This document shows, piece after piece, positions 49,396 to 60,223 of a stretch of DNA of 64,000 nucleotides. Where the stretch lies: the NCBI RefSeq assembly GCF_030867095.1, contig NC_081824.1:235874719-235938718 (forward strand), read 5' to 3'. A program made the translations under genes and the position numbers. The DNA comes from Alligator mississippiensis. Lineage: Eukaryota; Chordata; Crocodylia; Alligatoridae. The notes beneath the pieces were generated by a model, which ran no database searches, was not told the DNA's origin, and worked only from the letters and a program-made list of their open reading frames with translations. Within the stretch, counting starts at the first letter, position 1, and each line of letters starts with the position of its first letter.

Positions 49396-49949
49396 CCAAC
49401 AAACCCAGATGCCTGGGTTCCATCTCGCTGCCATGGGATACAGGAGACCTGGGAAACCAAGCATCCAGGGCAACAGGGGTGAGCCTTCTCTGGTCCTCTG
49501 GGAGGAGAGGGAGGGAGGGAGGGAGTAGGGGTGGGGCAGGGAGTAGGGCGCTTCTTAGGGAGAATTCCCATTTTCCACTGTACCTTACCTGCAGCAGTGC
49601 TCATAAATAGGTGCTCTGCTGAACAGTGGCCAGAGGCATGCCAATGAAACCCCAAATTGCAATTGTTGTAAAACCTTGGCTGTGGGGCTTGAAAAAAGGT
49701 TTCAGTGTCTTTTGGCGTGTGTTTGGGTGTGGGTTTATGTTAGGTGGATCTGTGTAAGCATACTGGCCTCTCTCAGGAAAGCAACATGACCTTGATGGAT
49801 GGGATGGTCTGTTCACAATTATCCAGATTTATGGCCCCACTTGATATAACACAGACTGATAATCCCTCAACAACTGTAGGGGGTACCAGGCCTGGTGCCT
49901 CTGCTTCATTCCAGGCCAGTGGCATGTTGGTTAGGAGTGTTTGAAAGGC
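49396..49949. other. Intergenic DNA, no gene recognised
   Basis: The phrase CCCAGATGCCTGGGTTCC at about 49407 recurs in variant form at 46585 and 46870, suggesting a low-copy local repeat. A (GGGA)n-like run lies at 49503-49526. Nothing coding is recognisable. Confidence 0.4.
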
Positions 49950-50745
49950 ACAAGGTCAGTGGGGAGCATCAGTAAATCAGTATCATCACTCTTCTATGTG
50001 GACAATTACCAAGCAAAGAGCATGCTGCATATCAGAGTAGGCAACTATATCCTTCCCTATGAGCATACCCCAAGCTAGCAAGGAGTCACATTAGATTGTT
50101 CCCTCACCTATAAACATCACATTGAGAAGGTCAGCAGTAAAGTCTCTGCATGGGTAGCTGCCTTAAGATGTTCAACCACCATGAGGTGGGGTACCAATTA
50201 CTAAATGCTCAGCACCACTGCACTTATAATGGTATATGCCCCAGCAGATAACAGTGCTCTTGTATGGTGCAAAAGTTATCACACTAAAAAGCTCAACACT
50301 GTATTTAACAATGCGCAGAGACTCATAACAGACTACACAACTTACACGCAGATGTATTCCCTGCACACAATTTATATACACACACACATACACACACACA
50401 CATATTCCCTAAACTCTAGGGTATTAGACCAAGTGACATCAGAAGACAGACCCTAACTGCTTCCCTGCTGCCAGGTTTCTGGGCCTGTGGAGAGCCCAGT
50501 AGGCTGGGTACTGCAGCTTTTATACCAGCACCAAATGAGTCCCCATTGGGCACGACTTTGACAGAGAAGCATGGGTCAAGCTGAATGGACTGAGATCTGG
50601 ATATGGATGTTTCAGAATGACACTGTACAGGATGAACATCTTGGACAGCCCCCCTTTGTGAATGCACTCTCCAACAAACAGCACAGCACTTAATCGAAAG
50701 CTGCAATCATCACAAACGTCCAGATGGGGAAAATGAAATCCGCAC
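49950..50745 (+). mobile_element. Relic of a second non-CR1 non-LTR retrotransposon (RT C-terminus)
   Basis: In shifting frames the + strand reads QGVTLDCSLTYKHHIEKVS (from 50084), then VYAPADNSALVWCKSYHTKK (50232-50291). After a decayed stretch come WVKLNGLRSGYG near 50567 and LCECTLQQTAQHLIESC near 50653. The usual forms are YLGVTLDRxLxYxxHxxK, YAPAEYCAPVWCxSxHTKK, LNRxRTGxG and a Cys-rich CxC...HxxxxC tail. These are conserved in a non-LTR lineage distinct from CR1 and from the 11957 element. A (CA)n run at 50377-50403 interrupts it. Stops and shifts are numerous. Clade not assigned. Confidence 0.7.
50377..50403 (+). repeat. (CA)n microsatellite
   Basis: About 12 CA units, with one CATA interruption. 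Confidence 0.9.
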
Positions 50746-52729
50746 AGTAAGTGATAATACCAGAGAGTGGCTCATAACTGGCTGGAGGGAACAAGGGGCA
50801 AAGGAGTTGGAAACAGGGGCTTCGCTGCCTAGGGTCACTGAGAACCCAGTGGTGGGGCCGGCCCAGTGCTTGGGCAGACCACACGAGCTCTGACTGAGGC
50901 TAGAGTGCTGCCCTGGGAGAGGGGATGAGCAGGGTGCCACAAAGCCCCATGGGTTGCTGGCAGAATGCAACCTAATGTGAGTCATGGTGGGAACTGGTAC
51001 AAATGTTCATTATGGCACTAAAACCTACAGTGCTGAAGTCTGAAACCACATCCATCCAGGGTTATCTTAGACTGGGATGTGTCATATTTACAGTGCTCTG
51101 TATGCCCTGACATTCTGCTTGGTTAAGTCTGTAGAGTGCTTTCTGCATGCCTGCCACATGATAAGTGTAACTTCTCTACCTGGTCTGAGAGTCCATAGGA
51201 ACCTATAGCTAAGGGTCTACCTAAATCACACAAGAAGCATGCTGTGCAGCAGCTCCTTTAATCTTGCTCTTTTCGCTTTGTACCCCCTTGTTGCTGATTG
51301 ACAGAGGGGCCCTGGCAGCTTCATCGCTTGCCACTAGCTCCTGAACAGCTGTGAGGCAAAAGCCATGGTTTTAAATATGTTGTGGTTTTTGCCTCTTGCC
51401 ACTGATTGGTGGAGGGACCTGGTGACCATGCCATTTGCTGCTAATCAGCCAGGAGGCAAAAACTGCAGCATATTTAAAACCCCCATTTTTGCCTGCAGGC
51501 CAATCAGGAGCGGGTGGTGAGCGGTGGATCTGCTGGAGTCCCTTGGCCAATCAGCAGTGGAGGGGCAGGGGGAGGCACTTGGTGGAAAGGGCAAGATTAA
51601 AAGAGCCACCACTGCACAGTGTACTTCTGGTGTGTTTTAGGTAGATCCTTACCCATTTAACATTCTGCTACTGAATATGGCCAGAACTGCCACCATCCCG
51701 GTTGAACTGAGCATTTAGGTACCTATCTGCCCCTGAAGACTATTTGGGATTTATAAATTAGGTGCCTATATGCACAAATCCAGTAATGGTCCCAATTCAG
51801 TGAACACACTCCAAACACAATTATCACACAAAGAGTGCAGTACACAAGGCTGCTTTCATTCGAATGGACTTCAGCTGGTAGTGTTTCGAACAGTAGCTTG
51901 CTTTTCAGAGCACTCACCCACAAAGGAAGAGACTTGGATTTTCTTTCCTCTTTAGCCTGAGAGGGTTCCAGAGTATTCCACTTTTCAGGACAGTGTCCTG
52001 TAGCCAGGCTGGGGTCAGGACACACACACATGTGGAGGGAGAGAGAGAGAGAGTAGAAAGGAACACAATATTTAAGGGCATGAAGGAAAGCAAACAAAAC
52101 AGAGCTTAACTGCAGCTTTGATGAAGCAACTATCCTGAGACTGCTGGGTTCTTTCCCCTTCTCGAGACTGACTCTGCATTTTTCATTAAGCATCCTTTGG
52201 ATAAAATGAATAAACAGTGTTAGCTTTTAGTCAATAAGTCACCACTGTCATTGTGATCTTAAAAGAAAAGACTGAGCCAATCACTTATACAAAGACATGA
52301 CTTGGGCACCTAAGTATAGGCATGGTTTTCAGGTGTTGGACCCCAGTCTTCTATAGGTGTCTGAGTCAGAGCTCCAGGTAGGGTGTCTGTCTAGAAGAGA
52401 GGTAGGGCTTCAGACACCCTCTTTTCATCAGCATGTCCTATTGGCTGCCTTATGCATCCCCCCCGCCCTCAGAGTGCTGAGCACTGTGAATCCTCATGCA
52501 CCATTACAGGGAACAGAGGCACTTCACTTGGATTTGTGAATCCCATTCCAGGAGTGAGGTACCTGACTTCCAGGTGCAGGAATACTTAGCACCATCCTCC
52601 CTAAGTCCCTTTTTGAATCTGCCCTTAAAATAGTGGTATAAGTAACCTCACAGGACTACCATCACAGGGCAAAATAATGAATGATACTACTTGTAGTACC
52701 TTAGGCATAGCAAAGGGAAATTTGTTTTC
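50746..52729. other. Intergenic DNA, no gene recognised
   Basis: Words such as GGAGGCAAAAACTGCAGCA and TTTTTGCCTGCAGGCCAATCA near 51350-51560 repeat in altered order and orientation (GAGGCAAAAGCC at 51353, GTGGTTTTTGCCTC at 51382, CAGGAGGCAAAAACTG at 51450), suggesting an unrecognised old repeat. The 156-codon frame 51723..52193 (-) has a hydrophobic stretch but no motif. Confidence 0.4.
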
Positions 52730-52830
52730 CAAGCAAATGCGAGGCAAGGATTTCTTAGGGTGATATCTTTTCTTGGACCAACTATGTATTTGGAATAGAG
52801 TTAGACACATTTTTAATGCAAGACATTCTT
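52730..52830 (+). repeat. SINE-like repeat fragment, TAGCYGTGTTGGTCT family
   Basis: GGCAAGGATTTCTTAGGGTG followed by ATATCTTTTCTTGGACCAAC matches the middle of the repeat at 58176-58507 and 30262. Only this middle part remains. Confidence 0.6.
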
Positions 52831-54624
52831 TCTTAGGTCTGATCAGAGCATGCCAGGCACAGCATAGTAAAGAACAGTAGTGGAAGGGAGGGTGAGAGAA
52901 ATTCCCAAGGGTAGCAGACAACACTTAGCAGAAGAATAAAAGGTGAATTCTGTTCCCACTCCAGGGCCTGACTCCCCAGCATTCCTCATACTCTTCCTAG
53001 GGAAAATAACTAAGATACCACAGGGCCTTCCTGACCTCATCAGATTTTCCAAAACTCACTACAAAATTGTCAAACGTGCATGCATAGACATGCATGCACA
53101 CATTGTTCTCTTACCCAGACCCTACAGTATTTTGTGAGAGGCCTTTTCAGATACAAGATTCTGAGGGGCTCCCAGGACTTTTTGGGGGGTACAAGGCTAA
53201 CGTAGTGTTTAATCCTCCCTTGTGATGGAATGCCATCACACCTCCCCAGTGGCATAAAGGACCATGAAGCTGATAAATCTGTTCCTCTGGGAATAACTGG
53301 GGATAATGGCAAATTACCAAGTGGCCTGCAAAAGACATAAGAGTTACATGTACTCTCCTGACTGTTTGCAAGTTACAGATGGTGAGCTGGGGCTTCATTA
53401 TGTCAAAGTGCTTACATGTGGAGGGTCTGACAGAGGCTGCATCTGTCCTTTGCTCATCAGTATTCTGCAGGTAGGACTAGAAGCACTACAACAATACAAA
53501 TAATTCATAATCATAATTCATTTTAATCACATTTGAGAATTCTCATAACAATCTTCTCTCTCAGGAATTCATGCCAGGCAACAGTCTTGACAGGACCAGA
53601 GAAGTTTCTGGTTTTCTCTCCATTAAAAGGTAATATTCTACCAATGCTTCATTAATGAGTATTCCAGGCTTGTGTGTGCATGCGTGCATGCATGTGTGCG
53701 CACGTGTATAGACATGCATACACATGTAATATTTCAGTAGTTGCTAAGGTAACCTTTTCAAAGCTGTTCAGCACTGACCTGACTTGTCAAACTGATGTTG
53801 ATTTTACTATTAATTTCAATGGAAGTGGAGTTAGCTGAATGCTGAACACCTTTGAAAATCTAGCCTATGGTAGAATGCATTGTTGGGCCTTTTATTTTGC
53901 TATATGGTAGCACCTACAGGCTCCAGTTTGAGTCAGGGCCCCATTTTGCTGGGTGCTGACCAACTACAGAATAAGAATAGAAAATCACTGTCAAACAAGA
54001 ACTGAATTCTGATCTCCAGTGTCCCAGTCCAGTGTTTAACTCTCCCTTCTTGAAACCAGTGGTTGCTAGGCAAAATCAATTTCTTGAGGCTGAAATTATT
54101 AATGCTGACTGTACATTACATTGGTGCTTTCAGTATATCAGTACTTTCTTAGTCTCCTCCTTAGTATGTGCTGTTTTGAACACTTGCTATCATGTTCTAC
54201 CAAGGGTTTTACAAGTTGTCATGTTTTTCTCATAAGAATACACAGAAGTATGTACTCCTTCCCAGTTCAGTTGAACCAAGGGCTTTACACACCTATTTAA
54301 GTACTCTTCAGATTATTGCACCCTAACTGTGCTATCAAAGGACACAATACTTTTCATCCAGACTAGGTGATTTATACACGCATATGTTAAATAATAGTTT
54401 TAACAAGTATTATCAGGTTTCAAGAAAAGTTGTTCAATACAGAAGTCAACTTTTAATAAAAGCAATGGCTTCTGGTTATAAGTTATATTAATCTTTTCAA
54501 ATAACTTCTCTGACAAAGGAAGATCCATATACAACATACTGAGAAAAGGATTTGGATGGATGGATGAATTCTCCCAAAGGAGCCGCTTTGATCAGGGAAA
54601 GAAGACTAAAAGAGCCTTAGTCTG
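52831..54624. other. Intergenic DNA with small repeats, no gene recognised
   Basis: Contents: an alternating purine-pyrimidine tract (53670-53727), a short foldback (53753-53862) and a copy of an old amniote interspersed repeat (53888-53995, TGGTAGCACCTACAGG...GGGCCCCATTTTGCTGGG). No credible coding sequence. Confidence 0.5.
53753..53862. repeat. Short foldback repeat
   Basis: CCTTTTCAAAGCTGTTCAGC at the left pairs with GCTGAACACCTTTGAAAATC at the right with one or two mismatches. A TTTCAATGGAAGTGGAG centre is typical of an old reptile repeat. Confidence 0.65.
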
Positions 54625-56575
54625 TAGTTTCATAGTTTCATAGCTGGTAGGGTCAGAAGGGACCTGAGCAGATCATCGAGTCCGACCCCCTGCCATGGCA
54701 GGAAAGAATGCTGGCGTCAAATGACCCCAGCTAGGTGATTATCCAGCCTCCTTTTGAAGACCCCAGGGTAGGATCAAGCACCACGTCCCTTGGAAGCTGG
54801 TTCCAGATCCTGGCCACCCTGACTGTGAAGTAGTGTCTTCTAATGTCCAGCCTGAACCTACTCTCAGTCAACTTCTGGCCACTATTCCTAGTTACTCCTA
54901 GTAGTGCTTGGGGGAACAGGGTCTCTCCCATTCCCCGCTGGTCCCCCTTGGTAAGTTTATAGACAGCCACCAGATCCTCTCTCAGCCTTCTCTTGTGCAG
55001 GCTGAACAGGTTCAGGTCCCTTAGCCTCTCTTTGTAGGGCCTGCCCTGCTGTCCCCTAATCATGCGAGTGGCCCTCCTCTGGACCCTCTCAATGCTGGCC
55101 ACACCCTCCTGAAGTGCGGTGCCCAGAACTGGATGCAGTACTCCAACTGCAGCCTGACCAATGTCTCATAGAGGGGGAGGATCACCTCCTTGGACCTGCT
55201 CGTGATGCATCTATGGATGCCTGACAAGGTACAATTGGCCCTACTGACTGCGTCCTCACATTGTCGGCCCATGTTCATCTTGGAATCAATAATGACTCCA
55301 AGGTCTTTTTCTGCCTCTGTGCTGATGAGAAGGGAGTTCCCCAGCCTGTAGGTATGCTGCTGGTTCTTTCTCCCTATGTGCAACACCTTTCACTTGTCCG
55401 TATTGAAACCCATCCTGTTCTCATCTGCCCATCCTTGTAACCTTCCAGGTCTAGCGGTAGTCTGTCCCTCCCTTCTAGTGTGCCCACTTCTCCCCACATC
55501 TTAGTGTCATCCGCGAACTTGAACAAGGTGCTTTTCACCCCCTCGTCCAAGTCACTGATGATGTTGAACAGTGCGGGTCTAAGGACCAAGCCCTGGGGAA
55601 CCCCACTGCCCACATCCCTCCAGGTCGAAAATGACCTGTCCACCACCACTCTCTGGGTGCGGCCCTCCAGCTAGTTTGTGACCCATCTGACTGTGTAGGC
55701 ATCAATGCCAAAGTCACCTAATTTTTTCATGAGACTGGGGTGAGAGACAGTGTTGAAGGCCTTCCTGAAGTCCAGAAAGATTACGTCCACCGCGACACCT
55801 GCGTCCAAGGATTTTATGACCTGGTCATAGAAGGCCACCAGGTTGGTCTGACAGGACCTGCCTCTAATGAACCCATGTTGGTTGCCCCTAAGCATAATCT
55901 TCCCTGCTGGCCCCTCACAGATGTGCTCCTGGATAATTTTCTCAAAGAGCTTTCCCAGGACCGAGGTAAGACTAATGGGCCTATAGTTTTCTGGGTCCTC
56001 CTTCCTCCCTTTTTTGAAAATGGGGACCACGTTGGCCCTTTTCCAATCCTCTGGCACCTCTCCAGAGCACCATGAGTGCTCATAGAGCTGAGCCAGGGGT
56101 CCCGCAATGTCCTCTGCCAATTCCCTCAGCACCCTTGGGTGGAGATCATCAGGACCCACCAATCTGAAGATGTCCAGTCCCACCAGAAGTTCCCTGACCA
56201 GGTCCTCTCTGACCCTGGGCCTGGCTGTGCCCCTCCTGAGTTCACCTGGGATCCCAGTGGGGGGGATGTCCCAGTCCCTGCTCAAAAATATGGAGGCAAA
56301 GAATTTGTTAAAGAGGTCAGCTTTATCATCTAGTGCAACCACCAGATTGCCAAGCATATCCTGCAGAGGCCCCACATTACCTGGTGCCTTCTTTTTACTC
56401 CCTATGTATTTAAAAAAAGGACTTCTTGTTGTCTTTGATCCAGGTCGCTAGTCCCAGTTCTGTGTCCACCTTAGCCTTCCTAACAGCTCCCCTACAGTCT
56501 CAAGCAATGCAAATGTAATCCTCCTTGGTGATGGCCCCTCCCTTCCACTGGCTGTACACCTCCTTTTTAGCGTTA
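54625..56575 (-). mobile_element. Decayed CR1 LINE, 5'-truncated
   Basis: The tail unit GTTTCATA is repeated at 54627-54642 and followed by GGTAGGGTCAGAAGGGAC and ATCATCGAGTCCGACCCCC, a CR1 3' end in reverse. ORF2 then extends to about 56575, where CR1-like sequence (reverse of the SQWKGGAITKED region) stops. It lies 5 kb from the young copy and in the same orientation, with a clearly different 3' UTR, so it is a separate insertion of another subfamily. Confidence 0.92.
54731..56375 (-). pseudogene. CR1 ORF2 reverse transcriptase, broken by stop and frameshifts
   Basis: Four - strand pieces together cover the RT and C-terminus. The first, 56375 to 55671, has NYRPISLTSVLG and FLDFRKAFNTVSH, where the usual FDTVSH Asp is Asn. 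A stop replaces the Trp of NWLEGR at about 55674. The second piece, 55649 to 55374, has PQGLVLRPALFN and the intact FADD box. A frameshift near 55440 leads to 55386-55060 (MLHIGRKNQQHTYRLGN), and another near 55105 leads to 55102-54731 (ERVQRRATRMIRGQQ). There is at least one nonsense change and two frameshifts, so it is inactive. The other parts of ORF2 are absent. Confidence 0.88.
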
Positions 56576-58175
56576 CAGCTTTCAACTGTAGCATGAGAAA
56601 AGACATTTTCTTTGAAGATATTGTTTCAATAAATCAATCAAATTAGATAGATATTATGGAAATAAATCTTGGGAGACATGAGGGATGGAATAAATTGCAT
56701 GCATATTTGGTATGTCCAGCTGTAAGAAAATATTGGAATGAAGTTCATACGGAATACAAATATTACAAACTACTGGGTCTTTTTTAGAAAATGATCCTTT
56801 GGGCTTCCTGGGCTGCTTTGTGGAAACTGTCAGGTCACAGGAAAGAAGGATTAATATAATAATATCACATCTAGTAGTACCCAGTTAACAACTGATGGTC
56901 TCTTATAGGGGAAAAATTATCCAAAATAAAAGTTATCACCTAGTAAAAGGAGTGTGGGGAATGACTGTTACAGAAAATAGAAAGTTGATCACCTATCAGT
57001 ACTCAAAGTGTTTTTGTCTCAATAAAAACATACCTGCTTTTGAATATTTGAGGTTTGGTACTGGTTGCTTTGATACATATAAGTACAATATGCAGTTTTG
57101 CTTCACTTAATGAAGTTCTCAGACACAACACATTCTTGACAGTGTTAAAAGGCTCACTCAGTAATACTCTAACACCCTGTGAAACTGAGATTTGATGATT
57201 ATATTACTGCATGATGTTATGGTAAACAAGCAAAGAATAAAGCTGTTGTAAAGATTATCATTTGTTTTTGATCTTTACATAGTAACGATTTGTAAACCTG
57301 TTAAAACTTCCTAAATAAATAGCTGTTTTTTAAAACATAAAGCAAGTGAGTAAGAAAGTAAGAAAACCTTCCTCTTTTGACTAAATGGAGCAATTTGACA
57401 AAATATCATACTAAACGAAATCCCCAAATAGGATTCTTTCTTTCCTGGTCCCAGATTTCTGAGCATATATATATATATATATATATTCAACCATACCAAA
57501 AAAGAAATAGGAGAGAAAATGGTTGTAGTTTGAGCACACAACCACCTGATCTGCCAGAACAGGAAAATAGGTGTCACCTGGCTGAGATTAGCAGCATTGT
57601 CAGGAGTCCTTTCATGCAGGAAAATGTGCAGTGGAAGGTAATATGGTCCTGTGGGTAACTCTGGGGTCAGTGGCCTCAGGTGAGAAGGACCCTCAAAAGG
57701 GAGGTGGTAGTTTTGGGTTAAAGGCTTCCAGGTAGGAGGGTGTTTGGTAGTGGGAATAGTGTGGAAAGCTATACAAGGAAGGTTATATCTCAGACATAGG
57801 ATGGCTGTGCAAAGGGAAATTTTCCAGTTGAGTTACAATGCTGGAGTCAGGGATTTCAAATGAATATGGTGCAGATAGGACCTAATCTTGGGAAGCAGTA
57901 GAGGCTGAGATCCCAGGGGAGGCCTGAGTCTGAAGCAGGTTGGGACTGTGCTGACAAAGGAGTTTCTGCTGTGCAGTCATAGAATTGAAGGACGGGAAGG
58001 GACCTGCGAGATCAGTGTTGTGGGAGCAACCCTTAGTCAGAAGAGATGCTGCTGGGGAAATTGTGGAGCTGAGGACTGCAGAACAGGTAAGGAGACAGTC
58101 CAGTGTGGGAGTGCTCAGGTGGGGGGAGCAAGGCCAGGGTGGGGGGTGAGCTGGCAGGAGTCTGTCACCAAGGGG
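56576..58175. other. Intergenic DNA upstream of THUMPD2
   Basis: AT-rich sequence to about 57650, then more G-rich. It contains an (AT)n microsatellite at 57465-57486. No gene is recognised. A short CR1-like fragment (TAGAATTGAAGGACGGGAAG then GGACCTGCGAGATCAG) is at 57979-58014. Confidence 0.5.
57465..57486. repeat. (AT)n microsatellite
   Basis: Eleven AT units. Confidence 0.95.
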
Positions 58176-58203
58176 TATTGGTTGTAGCCGTGTTGGTCTA
58201 AGG

Positions 58204-58351
58204 CAGTGGTTCCCAACCTTTTTTTCCTGCACCCCGCTGCAGTGGCGGTGGAGCTCCTGGCACGTGCCACGGCTCGTCTTTTCTGTGCAGTGCCACCAGC
58301 ATTGCCCCTGTGACCCTCATTTGGGTGGCAACCCAGGTTTGGGAACTGCTG
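58204..58351. mobile_element. hAT-Charlie-like MITE with 8-bp target duplication
   Basis: The start CAGTGGTTCCCAACCTTTTT faces the end GGTTTGGGAACTGCTG in inverted orientation, the classical Charlie-type terminus. The flanks GTCTAAGG (58196-58203) and CTCTAAGG (58352-58359) agree in seven of eight bases. The length is 148 bp, GC-rich and non-coding. Confidence 0.85.
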
Positions 58352-58375
58352 CTCTAAGGACATAGGCAGGCAAGG

Positions 58376-58411
58376 TTCATGGATGTTAGGGTTGGAAGGG
58401 GCCTCAGGTTC
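58376..58411 (-). mobile_element. Very short CR1 3'-end insertion
   Basis: ATGGATGTTAGGGTTGGAAG then GGGCCTCAGG is the last 30 or so bases of a CR1 (reverse), set into the outer repeat between two copies of AGGTTC. It looks like an extreme 5' truncation. Confidence 0.6.
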
Positions 58412-58719
58412 TCTGGGTACATCCAGTATCTTGTATGAGACCAACTAAACGGCTGGGGGCCAGTTCTCTGCAAGCTTCTGGGCACAAACACCCTTCTTCA
58501 GGCAGTGGGTGACCGTGTTGCTGTGTTCGCTACGGTGAAAGCGAAGCTAAAGTGTAACCAGAAGCCTGCCTCTCCCCTCCTTTCTCTACCCGTTGTCTCC
58601 CAAACATTTCGCAGATCTCTTGTTGCTTTCGCTGCTTTTCTCCCTCGGAGAGCAGATCAGCGCAGCAGCCTCTCCCGATGCCTGTGGGCCCGCAAGCTCG
58701 CAAAGAGCAACGTTGTCAA

Positions 58720-59350
58720 GGAGAGGTCACGCCTGCCGGAAGAGCCCGGCCGGCCCGTCGCCCGGCGGCGCCGTGACAGGGCCCTCCGCCCCCCGGGCAG
58801 CGCCAGGCGCGAGTCCCGCCTCCAGGGCCGGGCGCGGCGGCATGGCGGCGGCAGGGCGGCCCGTCCGCTACTTCTGCACGGCGGGCCGCGGCCTGGAGCC
58901 CTTCGTGGCGCGGGAGGCGCGGGCCCGGCTGGGCGCGGCGCAGGTGGAGCAGGCGCAGGGCAAGGTCTTCTTCAGCGCCCGCGCGCGCCTGCGGGACCTG
59001 CGCGCGCTGCGCGCCGCCGAGCGCCTCTTCCTGCTGGTCAGGAGGCGCCCGCCGCTGCTGGCCCCGCGGCCCACAGGTACCGCCGCCCCGCAGGCCGGGT
59101 CCCTGGCATGTGGCTGGGCCGGGCAGGTGCCACCCGGCTGCGCCCACGTGGCCCGGAGTGGCAGGCAGGGGTGCGCGGTAGCTCTGGGATCGGGAGCAGG
59201 GGGCTAAACGCCGCTGGCTATGGGGCCCTGGTGCCAGGCCGTGTGCGCCCCTCCCCCTGCCGCAGCCCGAGTGGCGGGCACGTGGCCCGGTGGCACAGCA
59301 GCCAGTCCAGCCGTGCCCGCGCGGCCTGGGGCAGCGCACGGGAACAGGCA
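58720..59350 (+). promoter_or_regulatory. THUMPD2: CpG island promoter of THUMPD2
   Basis: This is the only strongly CpG-rich stretch in the window, with dense CG dinucleotides and GC content far above the flanks. It contains an ETS-type CCGGAAG at 58736-58742, about 100 bases before the start codon, and another (CTTCCGG) at 59381 just beyond the island. No TATA box is seen. This layout fits a broadly expressed gene. The transcription start cannot be fixed from sequence alone but should lie roughly between 58640 and 58840. Confidence 0.75.
58842..59076 (+). CDS. THUMPD2: THUMPD2 first coding exon (partial gene)
   Basis: THUMPD2 is a THUMP-domain, SAM-dependent RNA methyltransferase. With TRMT112 it is reported to make N2-methylguanosine in U6 snRNA. 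The exon encodes 78 residues plus one base (phase 1). YFCTAGRGLEPFVAREARARL-like sequence (10-30), then GKVFF (40-44) and AERLFLLVRR (59-68) match the N-terminus of vertebrate THUMPD2; the THUMP and Rossmann methyltransferase domains lie in later exons. The ATG is in strong context (GGCATGG, G at -3 and +4) and is the first in-frame ATG: the frame stays open upstream to about 58593 but without an ATG. The donor is ACAG|GTACC, with GT at 59077. Codons are almost all G/C-ending, as expected in a CpG island. No exon 2 is found by 64000, so intron 1 exceeds 4.9 kb. Confidence 0.9.
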
Positions 59351-59481
59351 GGTTAGGTTCCCCTGACCGGCGGGTGGCCGCTTCCGGAGTTCGGGTGAGC
59401 TGTTGCAGGCGGTGGTGGAGGGAAGATGCCCAACCAGCCTGCGACAACTCAGAAAAACTCCGGAAGTGGCCTGGATAGTAG

Positions 59482-60220
59482 CAGTGCACCGATAAATTGG
59501 TGGCATCTCAGATTGGCACCGATAACAGGAAAATTAACATTATCGGCAGTCGGCTTTTTTTGGCAGGTGTAGCTGATAAATGCCGTGTGTGCACGCAGTT
59601 AGGAGTGCAGTTGGGCAGCTTGAAGAGCGCATCCAGCCAGTAACTCATAGTATCATAGTGCTCCGGGTCGGAAGGGACCTGATCATCAGGTCCGACCCCC
59701 TGCACCGGGCAGGAACAGGTGCCGGGGTCATAACACCCCAGCCAAATATCTGTCTAGCCTCCTCTCGAAGATGAAAAACTAGACCTCCTATTTAGGAGGC
59801 TGGTGCTTTAACAAACTTAAGCCATGGCACACTGTGCGGGGGGGGGAAAGGGTGCAGGGAGTGCAGATCGAGGCCCCCGTGGTGAGGGAGGGACTGGGGC
59901 AGAAGCTAGCGCTGCCCAGCCAGGGTGGCAAATGCGACTGTATCAGGAGTGGAGTGGAGATATGAGTGCCTTGTCTGGGGCTCCCTGCTGCTGTGTGCAC
60001 CCCCAGGGGAGTCATGGGGGGCATGTGCCCCCTGGATTTGTGCGCAGGGTGAGGGCAGGTTGTCCGCTGCAGGCTCAGGGCTGGGCAGGGGTTCAGCTGA
60101 AGTGGGAGAAGCTCTAAAGTAATTGTGGCTAGCTTGCATGTTGGCTATTGGATTGGTATCGGCCGATATGGCTGGTTAATAATTGGCCATCAGTATTGGC
60201 CAAAAAAATATGCACCCCTG
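59482..60220. mobile_element. hAT-like transposon, GCACCGATAAATTGG family, with CR1 insertion
   Basis: The left end CAGTGCACCGATAAATTGG and the right end CCAAAAAAATATGCACCCCTG are inverted copies. Sub-terminal words such as GATTGGCACCGATAAC and GGTATCGGCCGATATGG also mirror each other. A CR1 3' end is inserted at 59646-59780. Without it, the element is about 600 bp. The left part matches the copy at 42567. No exact target duplication was found. Confidence 0.65.
59646..59780 (-). mobile_element. CR1 LINE 3'-end fragment
   Basis: CATAGTATCATAGTGCTCCG, GGTCGGAAGGGACCTGATC, AGGTCCGACCCCCTGCACC and CTGTCTAGCCTCCTCTCG form a CR1 3' UTR in reverse. It is close to the subfamily at 47320. Confidence 0.9.
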
Positions 60221-60223
60221 CTA

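Larger units (their letters stand above)
58176..58507 (+). repeat. SINE-like repeat with two nested insertions
   Basis: The outer repeat reads GGTTGTAGCCGTGTTGGTCT, is interrupted, resumes with AAGGACATAGGCAGGCAAGG, is interrupted again, and finishes TTCTCTGGGTACATCC, GAGACCAACTAAACGGCTGG and CTTCTTCAGGCAGTGG. The first interruption is a hAT-like element and the second is a 30-odd-base CR1 3' scrap. The repeat ends about 335 bases before the THUMPD2 start codon. Confidence 0.75.

Noticed and set aside
1..58000. Exons of SLC8A1, expected upstream by mammalian gene order
   Set aside because: No open segment matched the C-terminal transmembrane region of the exchanger; the gene is probably outside the window.
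58505..59356. 283-codon + strand open frame over the THUMPD2 exon
   Set aside because: It lacks an ATG start, is in a different frame from the conserved THUMPD2 sequence, and its Arg/Gly/Ala-rich composition is what CpG-island DNA gives in any frame.
58716..59489. 257-codon - strand open frame over the same island
   Set aside because: It is antisense to the THUMPD2 exon, has low complexity from GC bias and no domain.
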